Origin: Sporosarcina sp. ANT_H38
Lineage (GTDB): Bacteria; Bacillota; Bacilli; Bacillales_A; Planococcaceae
Length of the DNA stretch: 64,000 bases
Direction: 5' to 3'
NCBI RefSeq assembly: GCF_008369195.1
Contig: NZ_VOBC01000001.1
Location: 2,170,001 to 2,234,000, forward strand
Under the pieces are notes generated by a model. It searched no databases. It saw only the letters and a list, made by a program, of their open reading frames with translations, and was not told the DNA's origin. Numbering within the stretch: the first letter of the stretch is position 1; each line of letters starts with the position of its first letter. Of the stretch, positions 10,762 through 20,374 are shown piece after piece. The position numbers and the translations under genes are program-made.

Positions 10762-11208
10762 CTATCGTTCAAAATAATCGGTAATTGCACCCGCAACTTC
10801 CACATTTTCCGGCACGCAAAGGAAAATATCCGTTCCAATTCGCTGAATGTCTCCACCAAGCGCATAAACAGTACCGCTTAGGAAATCGACAATCCGAATT
10901 CCTTGATCGCGCTCAATTCGCTGTAAATTTACAACAACTGCACGTTTATTTTTCAAGTGCTCTGAAATATCTTGCGCTTCTGCATAGACACGTGGCTCGA
11001 TAAGAATGACTTTAGAAGACTTCTGTACACTTTGCAAGCTGACAACAGTTGCTGATTGTTGTAGTTCGCCTACTGTTTGTTTCTTCGTTGGCGCCCTACG
11101 AGGCTGCTCACGCACAGGACGCTGTTCTTCCCGACTCGGCTGTTCTTGTACTTCTTTTTCTTCATCGTCCAGATAAAACCATTTCTCGAACTTGTTTTTA
11201 ATGCTCAT
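10762..11208 (-). CDS. sepF: Cell-division protein SepF
   Basis: Ring-forming FtsZ-binding protein that helps anchor the Z-ring and shape the septum. It has 148 residues: a short N-terminal amphipathic segment [15 protein letters not shown] for membrane binding, a linker rich in Glu, Arg and Pro (residues 18-45), and the globular core from about residue 55 with [14 protein letters not shown] and [21 protein letters not shown], which contacts the FtsZ tail. It overlaps the end of ylmE by four bases, so translation is probably coupled. Confidence 0.95.
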   Translation of the reverse strand: MSIKNKFEKWFYLDDEEKEVQEQPSREEQRPVREQPRRAPTKKQTVGELQQSATVVSLQSVQKSSKVILIEPRVYAEAQDISEHLKNKRAVVVNLQRIERDQGIRIVDFLSGTVYALGGDIQRIGTDIFLCVPENVEVAGAITDYFER

Positions 11209-11897
11209 ACGTCTCCCTCGCTTTCTGCTCCGACAAGTGCAGTCCCGATTCTTACATGAGTTGCACCTTCTTCAATAGCGATAATGAAATCATTTGACAT
11301 CCCCATAGACAATTGAGTACAAGGCGCATATAGTAAATTTTTCACTGAAATACCGTCTCGAAGTTCCCTTAATGAGCGGAATACGGAACGAATCTCATCC
11401 ACATCCTTTGTGAATGGAGCCATTGTCATTAAACCTATAATTCGAACTTTATCGTAAGTCGCCACTTCTTTAATAAAACTATCAAGTTCAGCTGGTGTTA
11501 CACCTGATTTACTTGCTTCACCGGAAACGTTTACTTGAATAAAACAATCAACAACATGATCTGCCCGCTTATGAATTTCTTTAACCAAACTCATTCGATC
11601 AACAGAATGTAAATAATCAATTTGATTGATGATTTCTTTCACTTTTCTACTTTGAACATTACCGATGAAATGCCAAATGGCACCACTTTGTATCGTTAGC
11701 TGTTTCCCCAGAAGACCTTCAGGACGATTTTCACCAAGATGTTGGATATTTGCATCCAACACTGCAGATGTCCTTGCTGTCGAAACTTCCTTCGTAACAG
11801 CAACGACCGTAATTTCAGCTCTATTTCTACCTGTTCTGTCACAAGTTGCTTGTATATCATGCTCAATATTTTGTATTCGTTGTTGAAGATTCCCCAT
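11205..11897 (-). CDS. ylmE: Pyridoxal-phosphate homeostasis protein, YggS family
   Basis: PLP-binding protein with an alanine-racemase-like barrel that buffers cellular pyridoxal phosphate and affects amino-acid metabolism. From the ATG at 11897 there are 230 residues; the PLP lysine is in VVAVTKEVS near residue 36, and the family blocks [28 protein letters not shown] and LSMGMSNDF are all present. An upstream ATG at 11954 has no ribosome site and adds 19 unlike residues. In B. subtilis ylmD lies just upstream, but no ylmD is present here. Confidence 0.92.
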   Translation of the reverse strand: MGNLQQRIQNIEHDIQATCDRTGRNRAEITVVAVTKEVSTARTSAVLDANIQHLGENRPEGLLGKQLTIQSGAIWHFIGNVQSRKVKEIINQIDYLHSVDRMSLVKEIHKRADHVVDCFIQVNVSGEASKSGVTPAELDSFIKEVATYDKVRIIGLMTMAPFTKDVDEIRSVFRSLRELRDGISVKNLLYAPCTQLSMGMSNDFIIAIEEGATHVRIGTALVGAESEGDV

Positions 11898-11966
11898 TTT
11901 TATCACTACTTTTCTTCTATCTTTCACTTCATTGTACCAATCTAGGCTGAACATATCAATAAATAA

Positions 11967-12212
11967 TCATTTATCTGCATTCTTTTTACCTACAAGGACA
12001 ATATCTTTTCCAATTGTAGTAATCTCTTTAAGATTGACTTTTTTCGTTTCCTTGTCTTTTGTATCAAAAAAATTGTTACGTTCTCCACCGCCAACATGTA
12101 AGGATTCAACTTTACCATTCACAGTGTCAATCGTCGCATCTTGGACAAATCCAAGGAATGCCCCTTTGGTAGTGTCAATAACTTCTTTTTTCTGAATTTC
12201 CGAAAACCTCAT
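11967..12212 (-). CDS. ylmC: PRC-barrel sporulation-associated protein, YlmC/YmxH family
   Basis: An 81-residue PRC-barrel protein: FSEIQKKEVIDTTKGAFLGFVQDATID, then LHVGGG, then LKEITTIGKDIVLV. Family members are small, found in spore formers, and of unknown biochemical role. Start at 12212 follows a GGAGG site; the reading from 12242 lacks one. It lies between sigG and ylmE, as in B. subtilis. The terminator at 12250-12285 separates it from sigG. Confidence 0.85.
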   Translation of the reverse strand: MRFSEIQKKEVIDTTKGAFLGFVQDATIDTVNGKVESLHVGGGERNNFFDTKDKETKKVNLKEITTIGKDIVLVGKKNADK

Positions 12213-12249
12213 AAAATCCCTCCTTACAATGAATATATGCACCTAAGCG

Positions 12250-12285
12250 CAAAAAAAACGCAATGCAGTTAGCGCATTGCGTTAC
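12250..12285 (-). terminator. sigG terminator
   Basis: Minus strand: ACGCAATGC and GCATTGCGT pair perfectly around a short loop, followed by a run of eight T. It lies nine bases after the sigG stop. Confidence 0.9.
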
Positions 12286-12293
12286 ATTTGTTA

Positions 12294-13073
12294 TTATTGT
12301 TCCATTCCTTCTCGAATAGTTTGAACTGCACTCTTCTCCAACCTTGAAATTTGAGCTTGTGAGATGCCCAGTTCCTTGGCGATTTCAGTCTGCGTTTGTC
12401 CCAGGTAAAAGCGTTTTGAAAGGATTGACTGCTGTCTTTCATCCATAGTAGACACCGTTTCTTTTACAGATACATACGTCAACCACCGTTCTTCTGAAAC
12501 AGTTTTATCCTGTATCTGATCCATCATGAACACAGGATCACCCCCGTCACCGTTCATAGGCTCATGAAGAGACATGGGATCTTGAATTGCATCAAGTGCA
12601 AACAAAATGTCGTCTGCTGGGATGCCTGTCGCTTCTGACAGGTCTGATATTCGTGGTTCTCTTTGATTATCGTTAATGAACTGCTCTTTCGCTCTTATTG
12701 CCTTATAAGCAGTATCTCGAAGTGACCTTGATACCCGTATTGAATGATGATCACGTAGATGTCTTTTAATTTCTCCAATAATCATCGGGACTGCATATGT
12801 TGAAAATCTGACATTGTGTTTCAAATCGAAGTTGTCAATTGATTTAAGCAAGCCGATACATCCGACTTGAAATAAATCATCCGCTTGTTCCCCCCTATAT
12901 GCGAATCTTTGAACCAGACTAAGGACGAGTCGCAAATTTCCAATAACGAGTTCTTCTCTTGCTGCATGATCTCCGCTCTGTAACCTGATAAACGTCGCTT
13001 TCATAACGTCGTTTGTGAGTAACGGCAATTCGGACGTATCGATTCCACAAATTTCAACTCTTGTACGCACCAT
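12294..13073 (-). CDS. sigG: Late forespore sigma factor, sigma-G
   Basis: RNA polymerase sigma factor that switches on late forespore genes. From the ATG at 13073, behind GGAGG, it has 259 residues, close to the 260 of B. subtilis. It begins VRTRVEICGIDTSELPLL, a sigma-G hallmark, and has region 2 with DDLFQVGCIGLLKSIDNFDLKHNVRFSTYAVPMIIGEIKR and region 4 with the helix-turn-helix TQTEIAKELGISQAQISRLE. The 13109 start would add 12 residues with no ribosome site. It lies downstream of sigE with its own sigma-F-like promoter. Confidence 0.96.
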   Translation of the reverse strand: MVRTRVEICGIDTSELPLLTNDVMKATFIRLQSGDHAAREELVIGNLRLVLSLVQRFAYRGEQADDLFQVGCIGLLKSIDNFDLKHNVRFSTYAVPMIIGEIKRHLRDHHSIRVSRSLRDTAYKAIRAKEQFINDNQREPRISDLSEATGIPADDILFALDAIQDPMSLHEPMNGDGGDPVFMMDQIQDKTVSEERWLTYVSVKETVSTMDERQQSILSKRFYLGQTQTEIAKELGISQAQISRLEKSAVQTIREGMEQ

Positions 13074-13111
13074 TCGCTTTTCCTCCAGATTCTGTAGATG
13101 ACTGTACAAGA

Positions 13112-13140
13112 TAGTCTGTCCGCAGTTGTCCAGAATATGC
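13112..13140 (-). promoter_or_regulatory. Sigma-F-like promoter ahead of sigG
   Basis: The minus strand reads GCATA (13136-13140), a 14-base spacer and GGACAGACTA (13112-13121). The second element fits the sigma-F -10 pattern GGnnAnAnTw exactly. In B. subtilis sigG is transcribed by sigma-F in the forespore, so place and pattern agree. Confidence 0.7.
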
Positions 13141-13167
13141 GAGAATCCACATCGCCAATTTCACCCA

Positions 13168-13878
13168 TTATGCAATTGGATGATTCAAGCTTTCACGCAG
13201 TTCAGAGATGATTTTCTTTTCGAGTCGAGAAATATAGGACTGGGAAATTCCAAGTAGTTCTGCCACTTCTTTCTGTGTCATTTCTTCTTGTCCTGTCAAA
13301 CCAAAACGGCATTCCATAATATAGCGCTCTCGTTCGTCGAGACTCGTAATCGCTTCAATCATATGCTGGCGCTCTATTTTTCTTTCGACGTCGTCAATGA
13401 TAATGTGCTCATCTGTCCCAAGAATATCCGATAACAGTAATTCATTTCCATCCGCATCAGAATTTAACGGTTCATCAAAAGAAATCTCAGATCGTGTCTT
13501 GTTTGTTTTACGAAGATGCATCAGAATCTCATTTTCAATACAACGAGAAGCATAAGTAGCTAATTTGATGTTTTTGTCCGTCTTAAAAGTTTCGATTGCT
13601 TTTATAAGTCCGATAGCACCTATGCTGATGAGATCTTCAATATGTGTATTCGTGTTATCAAAACGTCGGGCAATGTAAACAACAAGACGAAGATTTTTTT
13701 CAATTAACCTGTCGCGCGCGTTCATATCGCCTTCCATAAATGCTTTTATTGTTATTGCTTCTTCTTCCCGAGTCAATGGCTTTGGAAGAGACTCATGACC
13801 TCCGATATAGTATGTGCCGCTTTTCCGTTTAAAAAAGCTGGTGATTATCGACATCCATTTTCTAAATTTAAACAACAT
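13168..13878 (-). CDS. sigE: Early mother-cell sigma factor, pro-sigma-E
   Basis: Sigma factor that drives early mother-cell gene expression; made as an inactive precursor. The 236-residue protein has a basic, hydrophobic pro-region (residues 1-27) ending near [14 protein letters not shown], where SpoIIGA is expected to cut. Region 2 reads [17 protein letters not shown] and [21 protein letters not shown]; region 4 has the helix-turn-helix [23 protein letters not shown]. It overlaps spoIIGA by 11 bases, so protease and substrate are translationally linked. Length is close to the 239 of B. subtilis. Confidence 0.96.
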   Translation of the reverse strand: MLFKFRKWMSIITSFFKRKSGTYYIGGHESLPKPLTREEEAITIKAFMEGDMNARDRLIEKNLRLVVYIARRFDNTNTHIEDLISIGAIGLIKAIETFKTDKNIKLATYASRCIENEILMHLRKTNKTRSEISFDEPLNSDADGNELLLSDILGTDEHIIIDDVERKIERQHMIEAITSLDERERYIMECRFGLTGQEEMTQKEVAELLGISQSYISRLEKKIISELRESLNHPIA

Positions 13879-14722
13879 AAGCAGTTCCCCTCTCCCTATT
13901 TAATGACTCCATTGCCGATACATGTAAGATTGCTTCCGCACCGTCAGGATAACGGCGGTCATTTTTTGTCACTACAATATAACCTGGTTGCAGTGCGTTA
14001 CCTTCCGCTAATACCCATTGTTTAAATCTAAAGCCAACTGCCCAAGACTGTCCTTGTACCGTTACTAATCGAATCAACCGTATTTGTTTGTGATAGTAAT
14101 CAGGAAACTCCGACATTGAAGGTGTACCCTGAGGATTCCAAGCAACCAAAGACTTCATCAAATCTTCCGGTATATGCTTCTCCAGCACCTTTAACGATAC
14201 AAAATGGACAGGTGACCCCGACAATGGCTCCGTGCAGCCGTTCCCAGAATCGATGAATACATCAATCTCAACTTCCGCATCCCAAATAGAGAGAACAGAA
14301 GATGCCCGAAGCTCGGATACATGGCGTGCGGTTCTGACATCAAGCCACTTTTTCCTCATGAAATAAAGAGAAACGTATGCAACAACTGCATAAGCAAGAA
14401 CTGTAAACGACGAACTGGACATATCGATGCGGTATTGAAAAGCCGTTAGTAAACCTCCAGCAAATACCGCCCCTACCAAAACCATTGTCGCAGACTTCTT
14501 CCACAGTTCAAAAGCCTTTCCAAAAGCGCAAACAGTCATGCAGATAAAAGAAAAAATCACAACACTAGCCGATGATGGAAAGATAACGACAGGCACCGCA
14601 CCCACAAAAGAGGCGAACACTAGACGTCCGCGTGCGGCTTGTACGTTTCCTACTTTGTTGGCGAATGAAAGGATTGCATAATTGAATAGCATATTCACTC
14701 CGACAATGAATTCCCCGTACAT
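13868..14722 (-). CDS. spoIIGA: Pro-sigma-E processing protease
   Basis: Membrane-embedded aspartic protease that removes the pro-peptide of sigma-E in the mother cell. Five hydrophobic segments fill residues 1-122. The cytoplasmic half contains the single catalytic aspartate in [15 protein letters not shown] near residue 158, and the dimer would form the two-Asp site. At 284 residues it is slightly shorter than the B. subtilis protein (about 309). It is the first gene of the spoIIG operon, followed by sigE. Putative Spo0A boxes lie upstream at 14771-14809. Confidence 0.93.
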   Translation of the reverse strand: MYGEFIVGVNMLFNYAILSFANKVGNVQAARGRLVFASFVGAVPVVIFPSSASVVIFSFICMTVCAFGKAFELWKKSATMVLVGAVFAGGLLTAFQYRIDMSSSSFTVLAYAVVAYVSLYFMRKKWLDVRTARHVSELRASSVLSIWDAEVEIDVFIDSGNGCTEPLSGSPVHFVSLKVLEKHIPEDLMKSLVAWNPQGTPSMSEFPDYYHKQIRLIRLVTVQGQSWAVGFRFKQWVLAEGNALQPGYIVVTKNDRRYPDGAEAILHVSAMESLNRERGTAYVV

Positions 14723-14770
14723 GAGCCGCCCTCCCTGACAACAACGATAGCATCTAGGTTATGAAATGTT

Positions 14771-14809
14771 TGTCGGAACGGGGGGCAGACAAAAAAAAGA
14801 AATCGACAA
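14771..14809 (-). promoter_or_regulatory. Putative Spo0A boxes upstream of spoIIGA
   Basis: TTGTCGGA (14770-14777) and ATCGACAA (14802-14809) each match the Spo0A box TTGTCGAA, or its complement, at seven of eight bases. They lie 50-90 bases before the spoIIGA start. In B. subtilis spoIIG is directly activated by phosphorylated Spo0A at boxes in this region. The promoter boxes themselves are not clear. Confidence 0.5.
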
Positions 14810-14859
14810 GATTCGATTTTAGATTTAGGGATTTCTAGTTGATTGAGAGAGGGGATATG

Positions 14860-15038
14860 ATTGGTCGAATCGGTTTTATGTTTGGTTGGACATATTATAT
14901 GATCGCTTGGCTAAGTTTTATGTTCGGTCAGTCATGCTATATGATCGCTTGGCTAAGTTTTATGTTCGGTCAGTCATGCTATATATCACTTAGCTGAGTT
15001 ATATGTTCGGTCAGTCATGCTATATGATCAGTCTATCC
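14860..15038. repeat. Tandem repeat with 42/21-bp period
   Basis: Copies of 42 bp at 14897-14938, 14939-14980 (only a base or two different) and 14981-15021 (41 bp, more diverged), with partial copies at both ends. Each 42-mer is two related 21-mers: ATATGATCGCTTGGCTAAG and TTATGTTCGGTCAGTCATGC share TATGnTCG in phase. The 436-base gap between spoIIGA and ftsZ holds this, the Spo0A-like boxes and the ftsZ terminator; I see no open frame. Confidence 0.8.
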
Positions 15039-15100
15039 AGGAATACAGTCGCTCAGTACTATTCAGGCAGCACTAATCCACAACATGCCTAACCAAACGT

Positions 15101-15144
15101 AAAAAAACTTTCCAAAAAGTGCGATTGCACTTTTTGGAAAGCTT
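15101..15144 (-). terminator. ftsZ terminator
   Basis: Minus strand has a perfect 15-bp stem, CTTTCCAAAAAGTGC with GCACTTTTTGGAAAG, loop of four, then a T run. It lies 15 bases after the ftsZ stop. Confidence 0.95.
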
Positions 15145-15158
15145 TTGGTCTTTCATTA

Positions 15159-16328
15159 TTAACGACGACGATTGCGTAAAAACGTCGGAATATCGAGTGT
15201 ATCATCTTGTTGACCACTCTGAGATTGGCGTGTCGGTTCCTGTTGTTGGAACTGTGGCGCTTCCTCTCTACGCTCCCGCGTTGGCGGCTGTTGTATCGGC
15301 GATTGCTGCTCACGTGGTTGCGAACGGCTTGCACCGAAGCCAGGGCTTCTTGCAGGACGCGATACGGTTAGTTGTTCTTCACTGAATCCTGTTGCAATGA
15401 CTGTTACGATAATCTCATCTTTCAAATTGTCGTTGATGACAGAACCGAAAATCATATTCACATCTTCATCTGATGCAGAAGCAACGATATCGGCTGCTTC
15501 CTGTACTTCGAACAGACTCAAGTTTGAACCGCCTGTAATATTCATAAGCACACCTTTTGCACCATCGATTGATGTTTCAAGTAGTGGGCTGGAAATGGCT
15601 TTTTTCGCCGCTTCGGAAGCTCTATTTTCTCCCGTAGACATCCCGATTCCCATAAGAGCAGAGCCTTTATTCGACATGATCGTTTTTACGTCGGCAAAGT
15701 CCAAGTTAATAAGTCCAGGTACAGCAATCAAATCAGAAATACCTTGTACCCCTTGACGCAGTACATTATCAGCCTCACGGAAAGCCTCTAGCATCGGTGT
15801 ATTTTTATCTACAATTTCAAGCAATTTATCATTAGGAATGACGATTAATGTATCCACAGATTCTTTCATCGCAGTAATACCGCCGATTGCCTGTGTTTGA
15901 CGTTTCCGTCCTTCAAAAGTAAACGGTCTAGTAACAACGCCTACAGTCAGTGCACCAATATCTTTCGCAATTTGAGCGATGACAGGAGCAGCTCCAGTAC
16001 CTGTTCCGCCACCCATACCCGCAGTCACGAACACCATATCAGATCCACGCAATGCTTCTTCGATTTGTTCTCTGCTTTCTTCAGCAGCTTTTTTACCGAC
16101 TTCCGGATTTGCACCTGCTCCTAATCCGCGTGTCAATTTACCACCAATTTGCAATTTCACTTCAGCAGTCGATAGGTTTAATGCCTGAGCGTCCGTATTC
16201 ACCGCTATAAATTCCACACCTTGTACACCATGTTCAATCATTCTATTTACAGCGTTATTGCCGCCGCCACCAACACCAATTACTTTGATGACTGCAAGGG
16301 CGTCAACATTCGTATCAAATTCTAGCAT
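15159..16328 (-). CDS. ftsZ: Cell-division GTPase FtsZ
   Basis: Tubulin-like GTPase that forms the Z-ring. The signature [10 protein letters not shown] starts near residue 106; the Walker-like [15 protein letters not shown] is at residues 16-30; and the catalytic T7 loop NLDFADV is near residue 208. The globular domain ends around residue 320, followed by a Gln/Arg/Pro-rich linker and the conserved tail [15 protein letters not shown], which binds FtsA, SepF and other partners. Length is 389, as in relatives. It follows ftsA by 41 bases and ends at a strong terminator. Confidence 0.98.
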   Translation of the reverse strand: MLEFDTNVDALAVIKVIGVGGGGNNAVNRMIEHGVQGVEFIAVNTDAQALNLSTAEVKLQIGGKLTRGLGAGANPEVGKKAAEESREQIEEALRGSDMVFVTAGMGGGTGTGAAPVIAQIAKDIGALTVGVVTRPFTFEGRKRQTQAIGGITAMKESVDTLIVIPNDKLLEIVDKNTPMLEAFREADNVLRQGVQGISDLIAVPGLINLDFADVKTIMSNKGSALMGIGMSTGENRASEAAKKAISSPLLETSIDGAKGVLMNITGGSNLSLFEVQEAADIVASASDEDVNMIFGSVINDNLKDEIIVTVIATGFSEEQLTVSRPARSPGFGASRSQPREQQSPIQQPPTRERREEAPQFQQQEPTRQSQSGQQDDTLDIPTFLRNRRR

Positions 16329-16369
16329 CGTCTCTCCTCCTAGTCCATTTCATACAGTTGTTCATTGAC

Positions 16370-17653
16370 TCATTCGAAGAAATTGTCAAAGACTTTCTTT
16401 GCTTTATCTAAAATACCAGGTTTCTTTTCTTTGTTTCGGTCTACTGATTTTTTCTTATTAGTCTGTGCCGGCATATGATTCTCGGAAGCCGCAACTGTCT
16501 GTAAATCGGGTTCATGTCCGAAATAAGTATCTTGCATATGTGCATAGTTTATAAGTCCTACCGCAGTTGTATACATCGGTTCTCTTACACCAATGTACTC
16601 CGGTGTATGGATACGGACTCTAGTTTTTAACACATGTCTCGCTAATTGAAGAAGACCATCCATCTTCGTTATCCCACCGGTCAATACGACTCCGCCTGGT
16701 AGATCATGCACGCCCATACGATACAATTCTTCCAGTACGAGATCAAAAAGTTCTTCAAGTCGTACACCAATAATTTCCGATATGTATCTCTGGCTGTATT
16801 GATCTTTTGAGTCAGCCCCAATGACAGGTACTTCAAACAACTCATCATCTGATGCATCATCTGAGAATGCATGTCCATACTGATGCTTAATTTTCCTTGC
16901 CTGCTCGGTTGGTGTTTTCAATATAATTGAAAGATCTTTTGTAATATGATCTCCGCCTACCGGTATGACTGCTGTCGCCATGAATCTATTTTCGCCAAAA
17001 ATGGAGACTGTGGTAGAACCTCCCCCAATATCGATGAATGCACTGCCGTGATTCTTTTCATCTTTCGTAAGAGCAAACGTGCCTGCCGCAAGTGGTTGCA
17101 AATAGATTTCTCGTATAACAAGACCCGCTCGTTCTACACAGCGTAATATATTATGAACAAGTGTTTTTGATGTAGTAATAAGTGTTCCGTCCATTTCGAG
17201 CCGAACACCAATCATTCCTCTTGGATCCGTTATCTCATCATAATCATCAACGATGAATTGTTTCGGAATGATATTAACGATTTCCCGATCAGGAGGAACA
17301 GACATGACTTGTGCTGATTTCATAACCCTATCGAGGTCATCATCAGTAATTTCACGATTTTCCGAGTTAACTGCCACAACTCCTTTGACGTCCTGTAACA
17401 AAACGCCATTTGCAGGAATGCCCAGAATGACCTCACGGATTTGCATCCCCGTCATCCTCTCGGCCTGTTCGACCGCTTTTCGGATAGTTTGGACAGTTGC
17501 ATCGATATCGATGATAGTCCCTTTCCGGATTCCTGCGGATTGAACATTGCCAACTCCAATAACGTGCAAGGATCCGCCATCCACTTCACCGATTAACACT
17601 TTAACCGACGAAGAACCTATATCAAGTGATACATATAATTCTGATTGGCTCAA
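16370..17653 (-). CDS. ftsA: Cell-division protein FtsA
   Basis: Actin-like ATPase that ties FtsZ filaments to the membrane. The phosphate-1 motif is in VSLDIGSSSVKVLIGE at the N-terminus, phosphate-2 in SAFIDIGGGSTTVSIF near residue 205, and the adenosine motif in PGGVVLTGGITKMDG. The C-terminus ends in the amphipathic membrane-targeting helix ILDKAKKVFDNFFE after a charged linker. At 427 residues it fits the B. subtilis protein (440). It lies between sbp and ftsZ in standard order. Confidence 0.97.
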   Translation of the reverse strand: MSQSELYVSLDIGSSSVKVLIGEVDGGSLHVIGVGNVQSAGIRKGTIIDIDATVQTIRKAVEQAERMTGMQIREVILGIPANGVLLQDVKGVVAVNSENREITDDDLDRVMKSAQVMSVPPDREIVNIIPKQFIVDDYDEITDPRGMIGVRLEMDGTLITTSKTLVHNILRCVERAGLVIREIYLQPLAAGTFALTKDEKNHGSAFIDIGGGSTTVSIFGENRFMATAVIPVGGDHITKDLSIILKTPTEQARKIKHQYGHAFSDDASDDELFEVPVIGADSKDQYSQRYISEIIGVRLEELFDLVLEELYRMGVHDLPGGVVLTGGITKMDGLLQLARHVLKTRVRIHTPEYIGVREPMYTTAVGLINYAHMQDTYFGHEPDLQTVAASENHMPAQTNKKKSVDRNKEKKPGILDKAKKVFDNFFE

Positions 17654-17750
17654 TTACTGGCACCTCCCAAATCAACTCTTAATTCCCATTCTATTGTATC
17701 CGAAGCATATTGTCTAAATAATTTCGACATCTTTTATCCAAACCCCTTCA

Positions 17751-18119
17751 TTAAGGTGCATTCGTATTTGAAACCTTACCACGTTCTGTCCATTTCGTAA
17801 GCATAATTCTTCTTATAACAGCGATGTTCTGAAATAACCTAACACCGAATGCGAAAATGGCCGCAAGATATAAATCGACTCCTAGATGCACCCCTAGAAA
17901 CGCGAGTGCGGCCGCCAGAGCGATGTTGAAGAAGAATCCGGATATAAACACCTTATCATCGTACACTCGCTGTAAATGAGCCCTGATGCCCCCGAATAGC
18001 GTATCCAGAGCAGCAAGGACGGCAATCGATAAGTAATCGTCATATACCGTCGGAATTTGAAGGTCTGATAATAGCCCCAAAGAAATCCCGAGTATGAGCC
18101 CAAGTAATGGTAACCACAT
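17751..18119 (-). CDS. sbp: Small basic protein, DUF1290 family
   Basis: A 122-residue membrane protein with four hydrophobic segments, conserved in the dcw cluster just upstream of ftsA in Bacillales. Its start MWLPLLGLILGISLGLL and the block AVLAALDTLFGGIRAHLQRVYDDKVF are typical of the family. The function is not known. It starts three bases after ylxX. The sequence KWTERGKVSNTNAP forms a short charged tail. The 97 bases between it and ftsA hold no clear signal. Confidence 0.88.
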   Translation of the reverse strand: MWLPLLGLILGISLGLLSDLQIPTVYDDYLSIAVLAALDTLFGGIRAHLQRVYDDKVFISGFFFNIALAAALAFLGVHLGVDLYLAAIFAFGVRLFQNIAVIRRIMLTKWTERGKVSNTNAP

Positions 18120-18122
18120 AAG

Positions 18123-18842
18123 TCATTCCCCTTTCGGCAATTCCTCTAAAAACTGATTTTCTAACCTTTCTGGGTAACCGCGGACTTTTACCGCCATTTC
18201 TGGCTTCCCAACTTCAAAGATTAAATCGTCAAGATAAAAATCATCATGAATCGCCGAGGCTACTAAATAATTGTACAATTTCTCACTGTCCGTTAAGGTC
18301 GGGGAAATGATTTTCATGGTGAATGGTGGTGTTGAAACATTCAATCCATTTACAGTTGTCATTCCATTAATATCTCTGATCGAGCTCAACATCGTATATC
18401 GTTTGCCGTCAATTTCGAATATGATGCCTTTAAAACGATTCAACTCATTGACGAAACGGGTGAGCAGATCCGGGGAAATTCCGGTGATTGGAACACCGAA
18501 TGCTACACTTTCAGCAGATGGCCGAACGTTGATAATAATACCTGGTCCCTCAACGTCTGTGACACCTGCTTGACGATAGAGCTTGTCCACTGTTTCGTTT
18601 AGAGCCCTTCCCGTGTTTTCATTATTTAACGATTTATAAGTAAGAATCGTTTTGTCCAACTCCCGAATTTCTGAAAGCAATTCGGAGTGGAATTGCTTTT
18701 CGGTTGCCAGGTCTTGACGGATTGCCCAGATGTCCCTTGTATCTCGTTCTTCAGGATTATTCATCGAATTAAATTGGACGGCTGTCATAAACCCGACAAG
18801 GAGCAAGATCAATGTGAATCTCCAATGCATTGTTTTTCTCAC
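18123..18842 (-). CDS. ylxX: DUF881 protein YlxX
   Basis: One N-terminal membrane helix (residues 7-24) followed by a short coiled-coil region (EKQFHSELLSEIRELDKTILTY) and the extracytoplasmic DUF881 domain, with VEGPGIIINVRPSAES, INGMTTVNGLNVSTPPFTMKII and the late LIFEVGKPEMAVKVRGYPE. It is the second of two tandem DUF881 paralogues here. In B. subtilis both lie between divIB and sbp. Their role is uncertain; a part in division or wall synthesis is inferred from place. Confidence 0.87.
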   Translation of the reverse strand: MRKTMHWRFTLILLLVGFMTAVQFNSMNNPEERDTRDIWAIRQDLATEKQFHSELLSEIRELDKTILTYKSLNNENTGRALNETVDKLYRQAGVTDVEGPGIIINVRPSAESVAFGVPITGISPDLLTRFVNELNRFKGIIFEIDGKRYTMLSSIRDINGMTTVNGLNVSTPPFTMKIISPTLTDSEKLYNYLVASAIHDDFYLDDLIFEVGKPEMAVKVRGYPERLENQFLEELPKGE

Positions 18843-18866
18843 CCGTCCAGCCTCCTAAACTATTAC

Positions 18867-19589
18867 TCAACTCTCATTGCGTAAAGCGGACAGCCGGATA
18901 TCCTTTGATTGTTCCGTAGTGACAACGATATTATCCCGAATAAGGCTGTCAATCACACCGCCTTTTAAATGCAATGCCGAAGATAGAACATCCATATCAC
19001 CAATCGCCTCTATTACGAAAGGGGCTGGAAAAGTTCTTCCATCGACCGTAATAACTGGCCCAGTGCATTTTATATAAGAGTTTGCTGTTATTCGTTGTCC
19101 ATTTATCGCTAATCCTTGTGCGCCCGAAATCCTTAATTCATTGACGACCCGAAAAATATGACTTTCATGAACAATATAATCGTTCGGATTTTGTTCAACA
19201 GGATCGTAATCGGCATCCTTCAAAGTAACCTTAACACCTTGTCCGGCAGCAGGGATTACACCAAGCAGCAAGCGGAGATTTTTGGCCTCTTCAACGAGGC
19301 TGGCATGATCTTCCTCCCCCACGGAGAAAGAACGTTCATACTCACGTATCTCTTCCTGCTTGGCGGCGATTTCATCGGTCAGTTCTTTATTTCGCTCCTG
19401 TTGACTGATTAGTCCTTCTCGGAAATCCTCTCCCTTAGTAAATGTAGGGGATTTCATGCTATTGGACTCCTGATTTATGCCAAGGGTTCGATATGAAAAT
19501 GCGAGGATGAAACCGAGTACGAGAAACACGACTGAAAAAAGAATGTTTCTACCCCTCTTTTTGTATTCATCATTCACCTTCTTCATCAA
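18867..19589 (-). CDS. ylxW: DUF881 protein YlxW
   Basis: Paralogue of ylxX: N-terminal membrane helix (residues 15-31), coiled coil with QERNKELTDEIAAKQEEIREYERSF near residues 63-90, then the DUF881 domain (GQGVKVTLKDADYDP, ELRISGAQGLAINGQRITAN, GPVITVDGRTFPAPFVIEAIGD). It overlaps the end of divIB by 20 bases, implying coupled translation. Function unknown, topology suggests an outward-facing domain. Confidence 0.87.
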   Translation of the reverse strand: MMKKVNDEYKKRGRNILFSVVFLVLGFILAFSYRTLGINQESNSMKSPTFTKGEDFREGLISQQERNKELTDEIAAKQEEIREYERSFSVGEEDHASLVEEAKNLRLLLGVIPAAGQGVKVTLKDADYDPVEQNPNDYIVHESHIFRVVNELRISGAQGLAINGQRITANSYIKCTGPVITVDGRTFPAPFVIEAIGDMDVLSSALHLKGGVIDSLIRDNIVVTTEQSKDIRLSALRNES

Positions 19590-20358
19590 CGATATCTTCC
19601 TCCTCCATTATCCCATATGCCTTACTAAAAGGAGTGAAGAACGTCCCGACTTCCATGTCTATTACACCTTTTTCATAGCTGTTCAATTGTGCCGTAATAT
19701 CCGGATAATAAGCCATTTTTTCAGCAAACGTTGAGATGAATGCACGGACCTCGAATCCGTCATCCATATAAACTGTAATACTATCCGAATCCTTTTCATC
19801 CCCTACAACAATTATTTCCGAAATCAAGCGATAAACATTATCGTCCATTTTCAGCAGCTGTGCTGTTAACCGCTTCCGTGTGTCGGGATTCTTAAAATTA
19901 TTTAAGACGGGCGACTCAGCCTCAGGTAACAATATGCCGGCTGGAAACGTTTCTCCACTTTCTAACAGTAAACTATATTGTCCACCGTCTTCCAGATAAG
20001 CCACCGTCTTCCATTCAGTAATTGCGATTTCAATATCCCTAAACCACTTCCGTGACACGGACACTTTTTTTACGCCTTCTACTCTCCCAAGTGTCTCTTC
20101 AATACTACCGATACTGAAGCTCCAAATTGGCTTGTCCAAAGTTAAACCACTCTGTTCTTTATAAAATGCTTCCTCATGAAGAACCGCGCCACTTACTGTA
20201 ATTTCTCCCACTTTACTTAGCGGTGATTGAAAGTAAAGAATAGCTAGGAGCGCAATAACGAACACAGTCAACATGAACAGGAATTTTTTATTCGTTTTCC
20301 TGCGGCGCTTTTCCCGCAAGGATGGAATTCGCTCCTCGATGTCAATGACTTTGTCCAT
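19570..20358 (-). CDS. divIB: Cell-division protein DivIB/FtsQ
   Basis: Bitopic divisome protein that works with FtsL and DivIC. It has a basic cytoplasmic N-terminus (SLREKRRRKTNKK), a membrane helix around residues 28-46, then the extracytoplasmic POTRA domain (LSKVGEITVSGAVLHEEAFYKEQSGL) and the beta domain with RDIEIAITEWKTVAYLEDG. Length is 262, as in B. subtilis (263). It is next to spoVE/ftsW because murG and murB, which precede divIB in B. subtilis, are missing here. Confidence 0.93.
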   Translation of the reverse strand: MDKVIDIEERIPSLREKRRRKTNKKFLFMLTVFVIALLAILYFQSPLSKVGEITVSGAVLHEEAFYKEQSGLTLDKPIWSFSIGSIEETLGRVEGVKKVSVSRKWFRDIEIAITEWKTVAYLEDGGQYSLLLESGETFPAGILLPEAESPVLNNFKNPDTRKRLTAQLLKMDDNVYRLISEIIVVGDEKDSDSITVYMDDGFEVRAFISTFAEKMAYYPDITAQLNSYEKGVIDMEVGTFFTPFSKAYGIMEEEDIVDEEGE

Positions 20359-20374
20359 ATCGGCCCCTCCTCTA

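Noticed and set aside
14860-15038. CRISPR-like array
   Set aside because: The 21/42-bp units adjoin with no unique spacers, and no cas gene is nearby.
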